From NCBI RefSeq assembly GCF_000003605.2, contig NW_003134343.1, positions 610,764 through 645,031 of the forward strand: a stretch of 34,268 bases of DNA, given 5' to 3'. Position 1 is the stretch's first letter. The number at the start of each line of letters is the position of its first letter. The notes below the pieces were generated by a model. That model searched no databases, had not been told where the DNA came from, and saw only the letters and a list, made by a program, of their open reading frames with translations. Positions 1-11,187 of this stretch are shown here, one piece after another. The DNA comes from Saccoglossus kowalevskii. Lineage: Eukaryota > Hemichordata > Enteropneusta > Harrimaniidae. Both the position numbers and the translations under genes were made by a program.

Positions 1-177
1 TTTATACTTTCTGACCATCTAGTTGCATTTACCATGTCCATATAAACTAAAGCTCCAGCCAATATCAGATTTGACTACTTGTTTCAAGCTATGGCACTTG
101 GAAATGAGTGTGTGACATGTGGCAAATGTCCAACTGTCTTGGTTAATAAGATTGGCTATATTTCAACTAGAAACAGG
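1..177 (+). pseudogene. Cys-rich exon-like fragment at the left edge
   Basis: In frame 1 the last 44 codons (from 46) read RFDYLFQAMALGNECVTCGK, then CPTVLVNKIGYISTRNR, ending AACAG at a good donor GTAAAC (178). The C-x2-C-x2-C-P-x-V-L-V arrangement recalls Cys-cluster domains found with KDZ-type transposases and HMGXB3-like proteins, but this is recall, not a search. A stop at 43-45 interrupts the frame. Either the exon starts after it (weak acceptor near 58) or this is a decayed copy. Confidence is low. Confidence 0.25.
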
Positions 178-488
178 TAAACCAGTATACCTGTATGTAC
201 GAAGCCAGTGATCGTTATTCAAGCCAAAGAAACTGCATCTATTTATATAAATACACATGGACAGAGAATATTTTCTTGGAGCACTAAATGTGACAATTGC
301 CCTACTGTCTGTGATAAATATACCACACCAGCTACATAGTGCCCGACGAGGAGTTGGGTAGGTAGTGAAGAAAAACATTGACTGAAGCCTGGCAGAGGAC
401 TGAATTGTTGTCAACAGCAACAAACATACTGGGAAAGTCAAAGACAGTGAAAAAACAAACAAACAAAAAACACACAGGCATATAAATA

Positions 489-594
489 CTAACTTTCTAG
501 GATCTTTATTGACTCCAAGTAATCCAGAGTAGAACGAGATGAATCAACGCTATACTCCGCCATCTTTATTTTAATATTAGATGCAACCATTATT
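489..594 (-). CDS. Possible 5' coding exon with AAGATGGCGG start
   Basis: On the minus strand GTTGTCCCCTACAG forms an acceptor ending at 595. The frame then reads MVASNIKIK and, from the ATG in AAGATGGCGG (563-561; identical to the YY1/translation-initiator element), MAEYSVDSSRSTLDYLESIK. It stops at TAG 491-489 unless spliced at GTTAGT (493). A strong acceptor, GACTTTCCCAG ending at 429, would close a 65-bp intron. Beyond it two frames are open (one continuing to 163), so I cannot tell which, if either, is coding. Opposite in direction to the 1-177 fragment. Confidence 0.3.
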
Positions 595-599
595 CTGTA

Positions 600-963
600 G
601 GGGACAACGGGTCATAACTTGAGGGGAGTTAACACCCATGATTTTTAAAATGCCTTGATCAATAAGAGTCTAAGTTACAGGGAACATTATTTTCATTTTT
701 CAGTGGACCAATAAATGCATTTGACAGGAAAATAGAAAAACTCTACCACAACAGCAATTAGAACAGCTTGCTGCATTATAAGTATCACTTCCCTGTCAAA
801 TTAGTGGTTCATGCTTATTTGAATCTGAACATAACAGGCCAATTCTATCACACCTTGCTAGGCTTGAACTTCCATCCAATCAGAGCATTCCAAATGAACA
901 TGATTCTCCACAAAACTAGAGGGCGCTCTGACCAAAAAATTGCCATGATCTAAATAAAAAGAA

Positions 964-966
<3 letters not shown>
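600..966. promoter_or_regulatory. Possible promoter region with CCAAT and CTCF-like motifs
   Basis: Upstream of the minus-strand exon at 489-594 this block holds CCAATCAG (875-882), CCAATAA (708-714) and ACTAGAGGGCGCTC (916-929), the last matching the CTCF core at 13 of 15 consensus positions. It is less AT-rich than the DNA from 1000 onward. Promoter function is inferred. Confidence 0.25.

Positions 967-1000
<34 letters not shown>
967..1000. repeat. (AT)17 microsatellite
   Basis: Thirty-four bases of uninterrupted AT. It marks the border between the more complex left edge and the AT-rich desert. Confidence 0.95.
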
Positions 1001-1003
<3 letters not shown>

Positions 1004-4000
1004 TATTTACAAACAACATCAATTCAAATTGAGGTTTACTTGTTTACGATGAACAACTCTTTTACGATGAACAACCTATTCTCGTGTCATAGTATACCTC
1101 GTAAATACCAATCTTCCGTTCAGTACTAATGTCGCAGCTATTATTACAGATTTATCCAAAAATACAAATTATTGCTATAATTTGGAATTTGACTATGGTT
1201 CACTCAAAATATTGTAATTTTGTCTGTTATTGAAGTCTTTTTATCCAAATTTCTAACGTGTAAAAACTAGGTTTATAACAGTCGTACAGGCAAAAAGCTT
1301 GATATAAAAATTTATAAGACCATTACTCCATTATGACCATTATGAATTTGTATCTTTAATATATTTGTTCTTCCAAAATGTGGTGTCATTGGACTTCACA
1401 GACAAATCATCTGGCGTTGAAAACAACTGTTAATAATGCTAATTCGGTGACTTTTCAATATTAATAAAATTGAGACAGGCATTCATCAAATTAAGTGATC
1501 CAATTTTGACACTCATTAGTTTTTTTTAACTTATTAGTTTTGTTCGATTTTGATGAAGCAAAAAGTGTCGCTCCTTAAAATGCGATTTCACTGATTGTTC
1601 TATTTATTCATTAATTTATGACTGATATTACAGAACTCGTCCCTAGAGAGTTCCTGCACACATTCATAGTAACAAAGGAATTACATTTCAGTTCCTAACC
1701 TTGTCACTTGTTTTGCATCAGAGATTATTTTGATTCCTAATGCCAGCCCGTAAAATTTAACCGTGTTTGCTATTTTTTATTTCTTCGTAAGTCTAGTATT
1801 TCTTGGTGTTTTTTTTTTTTGACTGAGTCACCGTAATACAAGTTTACAACAACTTCCGGGTCATCTGTACGTGTGGCTACCATCATAGAAAGAAATGATT
1901 AAATTTCCTTTATGTTCTGGTTGTCCACACAAAAAGGCTTCTGATATCTGACGATGGCGTTTTTATTGGATGAATTCTATGCGCTGAGTTATATACAGTG
2001 GCGTGAAGATATGTTGTAATATTCAGTCACGTGATCAACTGTCACGGTTTTCAGTTGAACGTAAAAATGTAGTGAATAATTGCGATGTAATGCCTCATCT
2101 TCTTCATTGTGACAAGGTATGTGGCTAGAACCATGACGAGAACCGGCTGATATCGAAATGGCAATAGAAAAAATAAGACATATAGTTCTTGGCCGATCAA
2201 AATGCAAAATACAAATTGAGTGAGTAAAGTTAAAAATTTTGTTTTTCTTTGCACATTTTCTCTTTGATGGCAGTCCAGTGGCACCCATATATACGTGTGT
2301 TGTTGGAATGCATCTTATTTGTAATATTGATATGCCCTAAAATCCGTCATTTTAAAAATGCTATATCTGTATATTCTATAAAGTATATACAATAAAGCGG
2401 AAATATCACACTCCTGATCAGACATGGCATCATATCGTAAGCACTTTTGTGTAGCTTTATTGAATTTTAACCCAATGTTTGACACATAAATGACCTGTGA
2501 GTTTACAATCCATCACGTGGGTAAACACTCTGAAAAACATATTTACTGGAGAACGCTCCGACTTGAATTTGCCTTCCTGCGCAAGCCATTTCAACTGAAA
2601 TCAATAGTGAAATAACTGTAATGTATTTAGGTCACATGATCGTATCTGGTGATATTTGTTTATAGTTCATTGCATTTATGTGTAACTTTCGTATTTCAAA
2701 ATGAGTCGAAATGAGACGAATACAAATAAATATGAAAGATATCACGGATTATTCGTGTATTAATTCATACATTTGATCCCATAATTTGTTTGCTATGCGA
2801 AAAAATACAGATGTTTTCGTTATTTTTCTCGCGAATTAAATCCGAAAGAAAGGTTTATACTGTAATACTATAGTTTTGTATACTTTCCATCATTGGCAAA
2901 GAGTGCAATCGTTTTTTGAGACTGATTATAACTTCAAGTCAGAGAATGTTCTAAAACAAGTCTCAACAAATTTAAATCAAGCTTTTCGTACTGCGATTTG
3001 GAAAGACTGAGTGAATGTTAATACAAACTTAGTTGCTCTTTACAAACTGCCAAGTTTTTTGTTATACTACTTGGGTTCGGAATATATCAGTGTTCAAAGC
3101 GTAGTTCAAGGCATAATATGCCATAATAAACGTGCCACGTTGCAGCCAAGAAATGTGTATTTATTTACTCCTAGAAACAATGCATGTGTAGATTTCTCGC
3201 AACGCAAGATAAACATATTTTATCATAGCAAAACGCAAACATTCATATATCGTAAATACTATATACCAGTCCAGTATGTAACTACTTCTAAGTGGGAATG
3301 TAAGCCATGTCGAGACATTTCTATGTGATACTGTTCTAATTTTAAGCCACAAGCAGATGTTCAAATAATCGCATTGATTGCATTATGCTAATAGTTTTCA
3401 ACTCCCAGAGCCCGCGTGACAATGTGTGAATTTCGCCAAGGTGGATGAGAACGTGACACCTCACGAACAGTTTTCGTAACCGCAGGCTAGCAAAAAGGTA
3501 GACGCAGTGTGAAATAGAATCGTGCGTAAGCCGTACATATGCCTTAATCACTATGCATAGCATAGTGGATTGGACGTTAAACTTGTCACCCATGAACTTT
3601 ATTTGATACCATCCCTCATTAAACAGATATACCTTATATCCGAAGAGATCGAAGATACCTGAACGAGCTTTTCTCTCTCAAAAGTTGAGCAATGATTGAA
3701 TATTCGATTTAAAATTAATGTCAGTTTTAACTAATTTATACTTTAATTTCAAATACCAAAATGTTTCAATTTGTCTCCCTAAAAATATGGTTTGCAGTTG
3801 ACCAGGGGCGGTGACCCAATCTTTGATCTAAACTCGATGTCTTTATTATTGCTGGTTATTTGGCCATACATTTACAGAATGTACAGTTGATCCCCGTTGA
3901 CCCCGTTATTTAATGTCGTTTATACTGCCCGAAACACGTATAGGAACGCTGTGTCACTTCCACTTGATTATATCAACGTTCTAACCTTCAGTGTCCATTC

Positions 4001-6480
4001 ATCTCTCTTATTGTGTACATACAACACGATATTTATGGTCTATTTCTAGTGGAAACACATTATATATTTGAATACATTTAATCCCTTCTCAGCAGGGTGG
4101 AAATCGACAACTGATTATATCAATAAATGCACAGCGTACTATTTACGTTATGATTGTAATCGCCAAATTAAATACTGCGTTTCCTGCTTCAGGTTAGGTG
4201 GTTTGTTTCCCGATTGGTTAATATGTCCTATTTACCGTGATTTTAAGCTAGACTATTTGTATTGGCGATTCAATCATAGTATTTTTTGCCGTTTATTGGT
4301 AATAAATTCCATCAAATATATTCCATCTTATATTCAATTCAGTGATATGTATCGAACGCCATATTTAAGGAGAACCTGCACCTGGCATGTTAAGGCAACA
4401 TCATGAAAATAGTATCCACTTATTAGGACAGTAATTTATTCGATATTTAGGACATAGATATTTTGAACATAGTGTATTAGTTTTTCTAACACTGGAATAA
4501 TATGCGTGTATATAAAAATGTAATACTTTGAATTCGGATGTGTCACAAGAACGAAATACATTTTAAGTTAACACGAAAGACAAATCAATATTAGAAACAG
4601 TGAGTGGAATTGATCACCAGTCTCTGTCTTACAAGTATGTAAAGTAGATTGTTTTTACTCAACATTGCCCATTAAATCGATGGCCACGCACCGCCGCAAA
4701 AAACATTTAAATACTTAATTGATCACAATAAATTATAGAGTATGTCCACGCAGTTACATTTTTTTTCAATTTCTGGGAGACTGATGTAAAAGAAAACCTA
4801 CGCGGCTCGAACAAATAACATATTAATGTACTCTTATTAATTAATTATATATTCAGATGAACATATTCTGGCCATCCTACTCAACGTGATGCAATATTTG
4901 GTGCGGAGACCGACGATGAATTGTGTCAGTTTCGATTACAAACTATCGGTTCTGTTCGAGCCTTCATGTCCTGATTCCATGACCTCTTTGCATGTTATGA
5001 TCTCTTCCTGTAGAACTTTGACGGAATCAATAGTTGACTTTTACGAGATACGCTTCTCAGATTAGTAATTACTGAGCCATTTGCCTTTTTTATTTTAAGA
5101 CGTATTTAACTAGTGTTTGTTTAATTATTGCTTTTTTATTATAATTACTTTTCCATGTGGTAAACTTGTATTAAATTATTATTATTTTCTATGTACTATA
5201 TTTACGAAAGTTGTAGCGATAGTGAAAATAAAATAAAATTATGAGATTTTGATAATAATTAAGTAAAGTATATTTTCATAACATTTTCGCTATATACGAT
5301 GTGTCCCAATTATCTGCGGTGTTCGTTAATTAATTACAGTTCGTTAGTTTTCCTGTAAAAAGATGATCATTCAAGAACACATAATTGCGTTACGCTGTGT
5401 TATTTCTTACGGTATTTTATCTTGACTAATGACGGTTTTTGTCATGACGTCATTGACACTGATCAACCAGAGTTGATGTTTGTTACTTGCGATTTTTCAA
5501 TATTGGACGAGAGTGAATTTTGTTGAGTGGGGAAAAATGTATATTCTCAGAATTACCATCAAATTAAACTCTCTGTAAACAGATTGTATGTGTCACTATG
5601 TTTATTTAGCTACCATACATATAATCATAATCATATGAATTTTTATGATATTTACGATCATCGTTTCAGTGCCACAAATTCAAAAATATATTCTCAAAGA
5701 CGAAACGTGGCTATACAGTTTATTTTAGCAGTGCACATTTAGGTATACTATTACCACAAAAAAAATCTGTGATTGCTTTGCAAAGCAGTTATCCACGTTT
5801 GAATCACTGCATTACGTAATTGCTGTCACTCAATACAAAATGTTTTTCAACAAACTGATCTTTTTAGGAGCATTGTTCTATATCCGTTCAGCAAGATTAA
5901 TAACAACCATATCTATTGTCATGAAACCGACTTTTCTCTTAATGACGCTTGCGACAAAACTCCATTTTATTACCGTTTACTGTGTATAAAATACTAGTAT
6001 GCTATGTAATTCCATCAAGTTTATTATAATTTATAAGTAATGTCTGTCGTTTTATTTAATTGACCAGCTTTCCAGTTACGATGCACATTGCTCTCCGTAC
6101 ATTGTTCTGTGTTTTGTATTTTATCTGCAGCTACAACGTGTACATAAACGCTGCTTTCACGGAACTATCAACGTCAACTGGCAAGACATCGTCATAAAGT
6201 TTTGGAACGGTATGCCATAGATGACGTTGACCTATCGATAATAGGCGCATGGGTTATAGTACGCCTCCTTGCACGACAAACGTGAATTAGTGGACTTTCT
6301 TTCGTCTCAGTCGAGTAAGAAGCGTAGCATTATTATTATTAGCATATTTATCCATCAATACAAACATACTGATTGAATATGTGTTAACGTGTGTTTTCTA
6401 TATTGTATGCTAATTATATGCTATTCTAAACTCTAATCTATATAATATGATATATTGTAAAGTAAAAACGATTACTTTCC
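1001..6480. other. AT-rich non-coding stretch, no gene seen
   Basis: No frame on either strand exceeds chance length, and the ones present (for example 1989-2288 minus and 4068-4406 plus) lack convincing splice sites or peptide character. One CRE palindrome TGACGTCA lies at 5445-5452. No repeats were recognised other than simple A/T tracts. Confidence 0.6.
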
Positions 6481-6510
6481 CAGCACAGAACTAGTGTTCG
6501 TTTGCTCGTT

Positions 6511-6690
6511 AATATACTACTCAAGCGCGTAGGCTCCTTAAAATAATATTATAAGTTACTCGACACGCATGCGCGTTTGCGTAATGCATTGATTTCAAAA
6601 CGAGTAGTATTTAGTAGAACATGTCTGTTTCACGATAAAATATGTGATCAATGTACAATATCAAACAAAAATATTAACGCATGCGCAGAG
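6511..6690. promoter_or_regulatory. Pair of NRF1-like sites inside an inverted repeat
   Basis: ACGCATGCGCGT (6565-6576) and ACGCATGCGCAG (6677-6688) both match the NRF1 consensus closely and stand about 112 bp apart in AT-rich DNA. ATACTACTC (6514-6522) and GAGTAGTAT (6602-6610) form 9-bp inverted arms around the first. It could be a promoter or the remains of a small transposon. No transcript start is otherwise indicated. Confidence 0.3.
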
Positions 6691-6699
6691 TTGTTCATA

Positions 6700-9600
6700 T
6701 TTCCTTTAGTTATTCTTGCTGCATGTTTGAATTCCACCTCAGTTATTATTTAACATTTCACAAATACCTCAGTGTTCAGTTACTGAATATCCTTCTCAGT
6801 TTTAGTTGAAAATTACGTGGATGGCTTACTGAACAGCGTAACTCATAAATAGACTCAGAATAAACAACACCAAGCTGCGCGAAATGAGACGGAACCATAA
6901 TATCTCTTATATCATGTGCTATGAATCATAAAGGTATGAGTTTCAACTAAATATGTAGAAAATTTGAAAAGCACAAACAAATCGATTTGCTTATTTATTT
7001 CTACTGAGCTTTAAACAGTACTGGTTACACACAAGCTCACATAGATCCACATATTATAACATCGATATTTCACAAAGCTGTAGTTAAAATCTTCTTAATT
7101 CTGTCTTGTGATCTCTTAGCACTTCAGCTGACATTGATAATTGGTGTTTTCAGTGAAACAAACACAATACTATAATTTTACGGTTCAATATGCAATGTTA
7201 TTTTAATCTACAATTAACCTATTCTAGATGTTTTTCCCTCAATGAATTTTATTAAATTACAATATTTTTGTTCAATTCCATAGGGAAGTAAAATATATGT
7301 TTTCGTTGCAAAACATAGTCAACTTATCGTCAGACATTTTATTGGTTTACCTAATTAAAGTCATGGCGTTACTCGGTCAAATAACAGTCTGTCAGCGTAT
7401 TATTGTAATCTAAACTATTTGTGGTTTGCTTTTCTGAAATGTATCCCCTAAATGTTACAAAATTACTATATGTGAAATGGAGGTATGATAACATTATATG
7501 TAAATTGTATCTAAAGATTATTTTAATAAATGAGACCCGCAAACTGCATGCCTGAATATTGATGATTGACCCCGAGGTCACAATGATACGTCTCACTACT
7601 TGTTTGATCGATGAGTGGATTATAGGGGTAAGTGAAGAGTGAAATTATATGCATTGTGTTAATCGTACTACCAAGGACTAGCTACTGGCTTACATGTACG
7701 CCCGGCTTCATTTCCATGAAAAAAACTGATTGCAATTATAGATCAAAACAAAGAGAAACAATCATAGCACGTATTTCTTGTGTTTGCCATACATACAGTG
7801 GAAACGTATATGGTAAGGTTATATCCTCAAATGAACAAGACAACGAACGTAACTCAATTATCGAGCATAGTTACCCTATTTATTACACACCGATGAGAAT
7901 TACAAGTACATGAACTAAATGGTTTAGTTACTTCAATTGCGTTCTTACAACTAAATCAGTGACGTGAAAGTATGGCGGTTAAGAAAGACAAGTGTAGTGA
8001 TTAGGGAAGAAGTGTACTGTGTGTGTGTGTGTGTTTGATTGATGGGACTGATGAAGTGATTAGACCATGATATGCATTCATTCAGTGTAATTAGATTCAG
8101 CATAATTGAGCACCTTTAACATTTCTATGCCGAATGATGTCATATGTTTCAGACAACGCACAACACAGCGAAAATACTTATTTTTAGTCGAAACTTATAC
8201 AAAATACGTTTAAGAAATAACACAATCATTGTGCTATCATAATTTAGTTCAGAAAGTTCCACTCTGTCGGATTATTTTAAACATTCACTTATAATTTCTG
8301 ATACTGAAATAAAAGAGTGCATTTCTAAACCTCTTCTGTGATTTTAGATAATTGTGAATGTGATTCTATATTCTGTATGTAATGTTGTGATATATATCGT
8401 CATTAGTTAATACCTGCATGTGTATGTATTCGAGTTACAGACTCACTGTATTCCAGGTCACACGAAGAAGCTGGTAATCGACATGATTGGGTGTGCCGTA
8501 ATAAATTATACGTCACGATTGTACAACGTCATATTTGTATCAGTTGACGCTCGAAGTGAAATTCATATTCTTTTCGTTTTTTTAGTGAATTTCCCGGATT
8601 CTATATATTTCAAAATCGAAAAGGTTAATTACTGGTACGCAGCTACATAGTTGAAGCTAGGATAAACAGACTTGCCTAATTTTAGCTATATACCATCTGT
8701 GTGTACATTATAACAACTAGCTAATCAAGAAAATATATATATTGAAGAGTTCTATTGCCAATCTCTCAAAACGTCGAATTCATAATTAGTGAAAACGTGG
8801 CAACTGATCTTACAAGAATTATATATCACTAAGCACATACGATACGAGATTCATTTACACAATGTCTTGAGTTCTATGAGCGATTGACTTATTTTGTCTT
8901 GTGTGTAATCACAACTGCTGCCTAATTATGTAGCGTGCTTCAGCCGACTTAGCTGCGCTATGTTCATTCTCAAATTAAAGCGCACGCAAATTTTATTTTT
9001 TTCTAATCCGAGTAAACACCAAGAGTGGTGAAACAAGTTATAAAATAATCTGTGATTCAGACATTCTCGAATTGTTTATATGCATGCCAATAAAACAACC
9101 AAACCATTTTAGAGCTGAGATATAGACATATGCGGTAAGCTAAATGTGTATGCCGTATAGTGTATATAGTTAAACATATTTTGAGCATTCAATTTATTCT
9201 CTCAATCGTCAGAAAACATTACACTCCACCAGGGTTATTATGGAATCGAATTTCTTTCAAAAGCAGTAAAAAACAAAGTTTAAATCATATTTGTTTGGTT
9301 AGATCGCACCTTTTTAAGTTCATTCAATGTGTGATCGATCAATTATTTTAATTTTGATATAATCTTCACTGATGTTGAATCAATATAATAAAGCTGACAA
9401 AGTTGGGTTATTATGGCTTGGTGTTACACTGTGTGCAATAAAACACACAGCTTTATAAATACAATGGAGTACAAGTGTTTCGACTGTATAGTTTAGTGTA
9501 GCAGCATTGGAAGATTACTCATAAGGTAGTCGCAAATACGAGAATTATGCCAATGAGCAAGTTATCAAGAGTCGTTATTTTGTAATTTAAACTCAAATGT

Positions 9601-10340
9601 TTGGTTTAGTTGCTTTCCATGATTTTATGTCGCATATCACAGCCGCTCCTTTCTCAATGAATGATAAAACAGAATGCAAATACAAATAACAACAATATAT
9701 TAGCAATACCTTTGAGTCGTGTAAAGCATGTTCTATGCAATCTGCCTCAGCTAGTGTATTTATTAAACGTGATTACAGTTTAGTGAGTTAAATATATATA
9801 GATTGAAAAAAACAAAGACTGTAGTATGTGAACAACAATTATAATACTAATACGCTAATCTCAATGATAATAAATACTATAGGTAGCATTAAATATACTT
9901 GAAACTAACAAACTATATGATTCATTAAACATTATCGGAAATTAAAAGCATTAATCATGAAGTCTCCCAGCATAATAACATAGCTAACCTATTCGCAGCA
10001 CTAGTTGCTCGAAAGAAACAAATACATGTGAAACAGTAAAGTGAAATTATACAATATTTGTCAACACTATGTTGTGGGTGAAAAATACGAGCTATTCGGC
10101 TACTAATGAACACTCCGTTTCTGCTTCAACTATTCCCGTTTCAGTTTTCTGAAATGACAAAAATAGATGTGAAATTAGTTATCATCATGAAATAATCATC
10201 TGATTATACTAATATTAGGCAGAGAAAGTATATATTTTTTTCAAGTCGTAAATCGATCGCGTTTCCTTGAGCGCTATAGTCGTAATATAGGACACGTTAG
10301 AATTTTATACATGTGCACATGTTGTACATGTCGCGTACCG
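6700..10340. other. AT-rich non-coding stretch, no gene seen
   Basis: Contains a (TG) microsatellite at 8018-8034 and nothing else structured. Short open frames (7632-7913, 8420-8650 and 9160-9351) are of chance length and AT-driven composition. Confidence 0.6.
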
Positions 10341-10345
10341 ATATT

Positions 10346-10962
10346 TAACACGACGCAAATTCAGTTTCTAGTCTGTCGCAGCTTATGGGTGCCCCTTGTA
10401 ATATTCCAAACGTTTCCTTTCATGGTGAGTGTGGGGGAGTCCCGATTTTTTTCCATACTACACGAAGATGTGTTAAATATTGGTGTAAACTGCTGAATAT
10501 ACCTAATCATAGATGTCAAAAAAGTGCTACAACACGCTTTACTGTAATACAATATCGGGGTTTAGGTCTAAACCACCATTTGTCAGGTTTAAAACCTATT
10601 AGTGCGTTGTAATCTCACAAATGTGTGGGATCAGGAAGAAATATTAAATATGTACGATTTTCTTGATATTTCATCTGGAAAGGTAACTATTTTATATATC
10701 GAGAAAAGTCTGCTCTGATGATATTTATCCTCGTATCGGGATTTTAACTTACAACCTGAAAAATTGTTATTTTGCTTTCAAGAATATGTTTATATTCAAA
10801 TGCTCGCCTTCCCCTATTCATCAGATTGGCTTCAGATTGAGAGTGACTGTACATAGCAAGTGGACTGGCATGTCTGCTTATGTTTACTTTGTGACGAATT
10901 TTCCGTAGAAAATGAATACCATTTCGTCTTAGTCTGTTCATTTGTTGATATTTGGCTAAAAA
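10346..10962 (+). pseudogene. Decayed LINE: C-terminal part of ORF2
   Basis: Two stretches read like the end of a non-LTR retrotransposon ORF2 downstream of the reverse transcriptase. From about 10346 to 10500 the plus strand gives QIQF, a frame change, then MGAPCNIPNVSFHGECGGVP and RRCVKYWCKLLN. These match the usual G-V-P-x-x-T-P-N, G-E-L-G-R-x-P-L and KYW pattern. From 10623 a second frame gives VWDQEEILNMYDF, and later LQIESDCT and the Cys-rich tail motif C-LLCDEFSV-ENEYHFVLVC. At least three in-frame stops and one or two frameshifts show it is dead. The order and spacing of motifs fit one truncated copy. The clade (CR1, L2 or similar) is not decided. No reverse transcriptase core is recognisable upstream, so the insertion is 5' truncated or eroded. 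Confidence 0.7.
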
Positions 10963-10965
10963 AGT

Positions 10966-11062
10966 CAGTGGCGGTGGCACCGGGGGCAGAGAAGGGCAGT
11001 CGCTCGAAAAAGATTTGGGGGGACGTCGCCCCACCCAAATCAAGCTGAACCCCTTGAAGACG
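10966..11062. repeat. GC-rich repeat-like block next to the LINE tail
   Basis: A short block much richer in G+C than its surroundings contains GGCGGTGGCACCGGGGGC and GGGGGGACGTCGCCCC, an imperfect G-run/C-run inverted pair. It abuts the end of the LINE remnant and precedes ordinary AT-rich sequence. It looks like a fragment of a dispersed repeat. Open frames over it on both strands are by-products of this composition. Confidence 0.4.
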
Positions 11063-11187
11063 ACCGTCATCCAACACTAATGATTATACACAGATTTTAT
11101 CAACAACGTTGATGAAAGAGGTATCTATAAATAGAACAAGTTTCGTCTTAAGTTGGCACTCAACCGTCGTCACGGGAATCACTTGTA

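Noticed and set aside
1989-2288. 99-codon minus-strand frame overlapping a 77-codon frame
   Set aside because: Two frames open over the same bases point to low stop density rather than coding. Neither peptide looks constrained.
9635-9648. TATCACAGCCGC, resembling the miR-2 family start
   Set aside because: No complementary arm upstream and the match ends after about ten bases.
10744-11077. Minus-strand frames of 108 and 81 codons
   Set aside because: They are the complement of the LINE tail and the adjoining GC-rich block.
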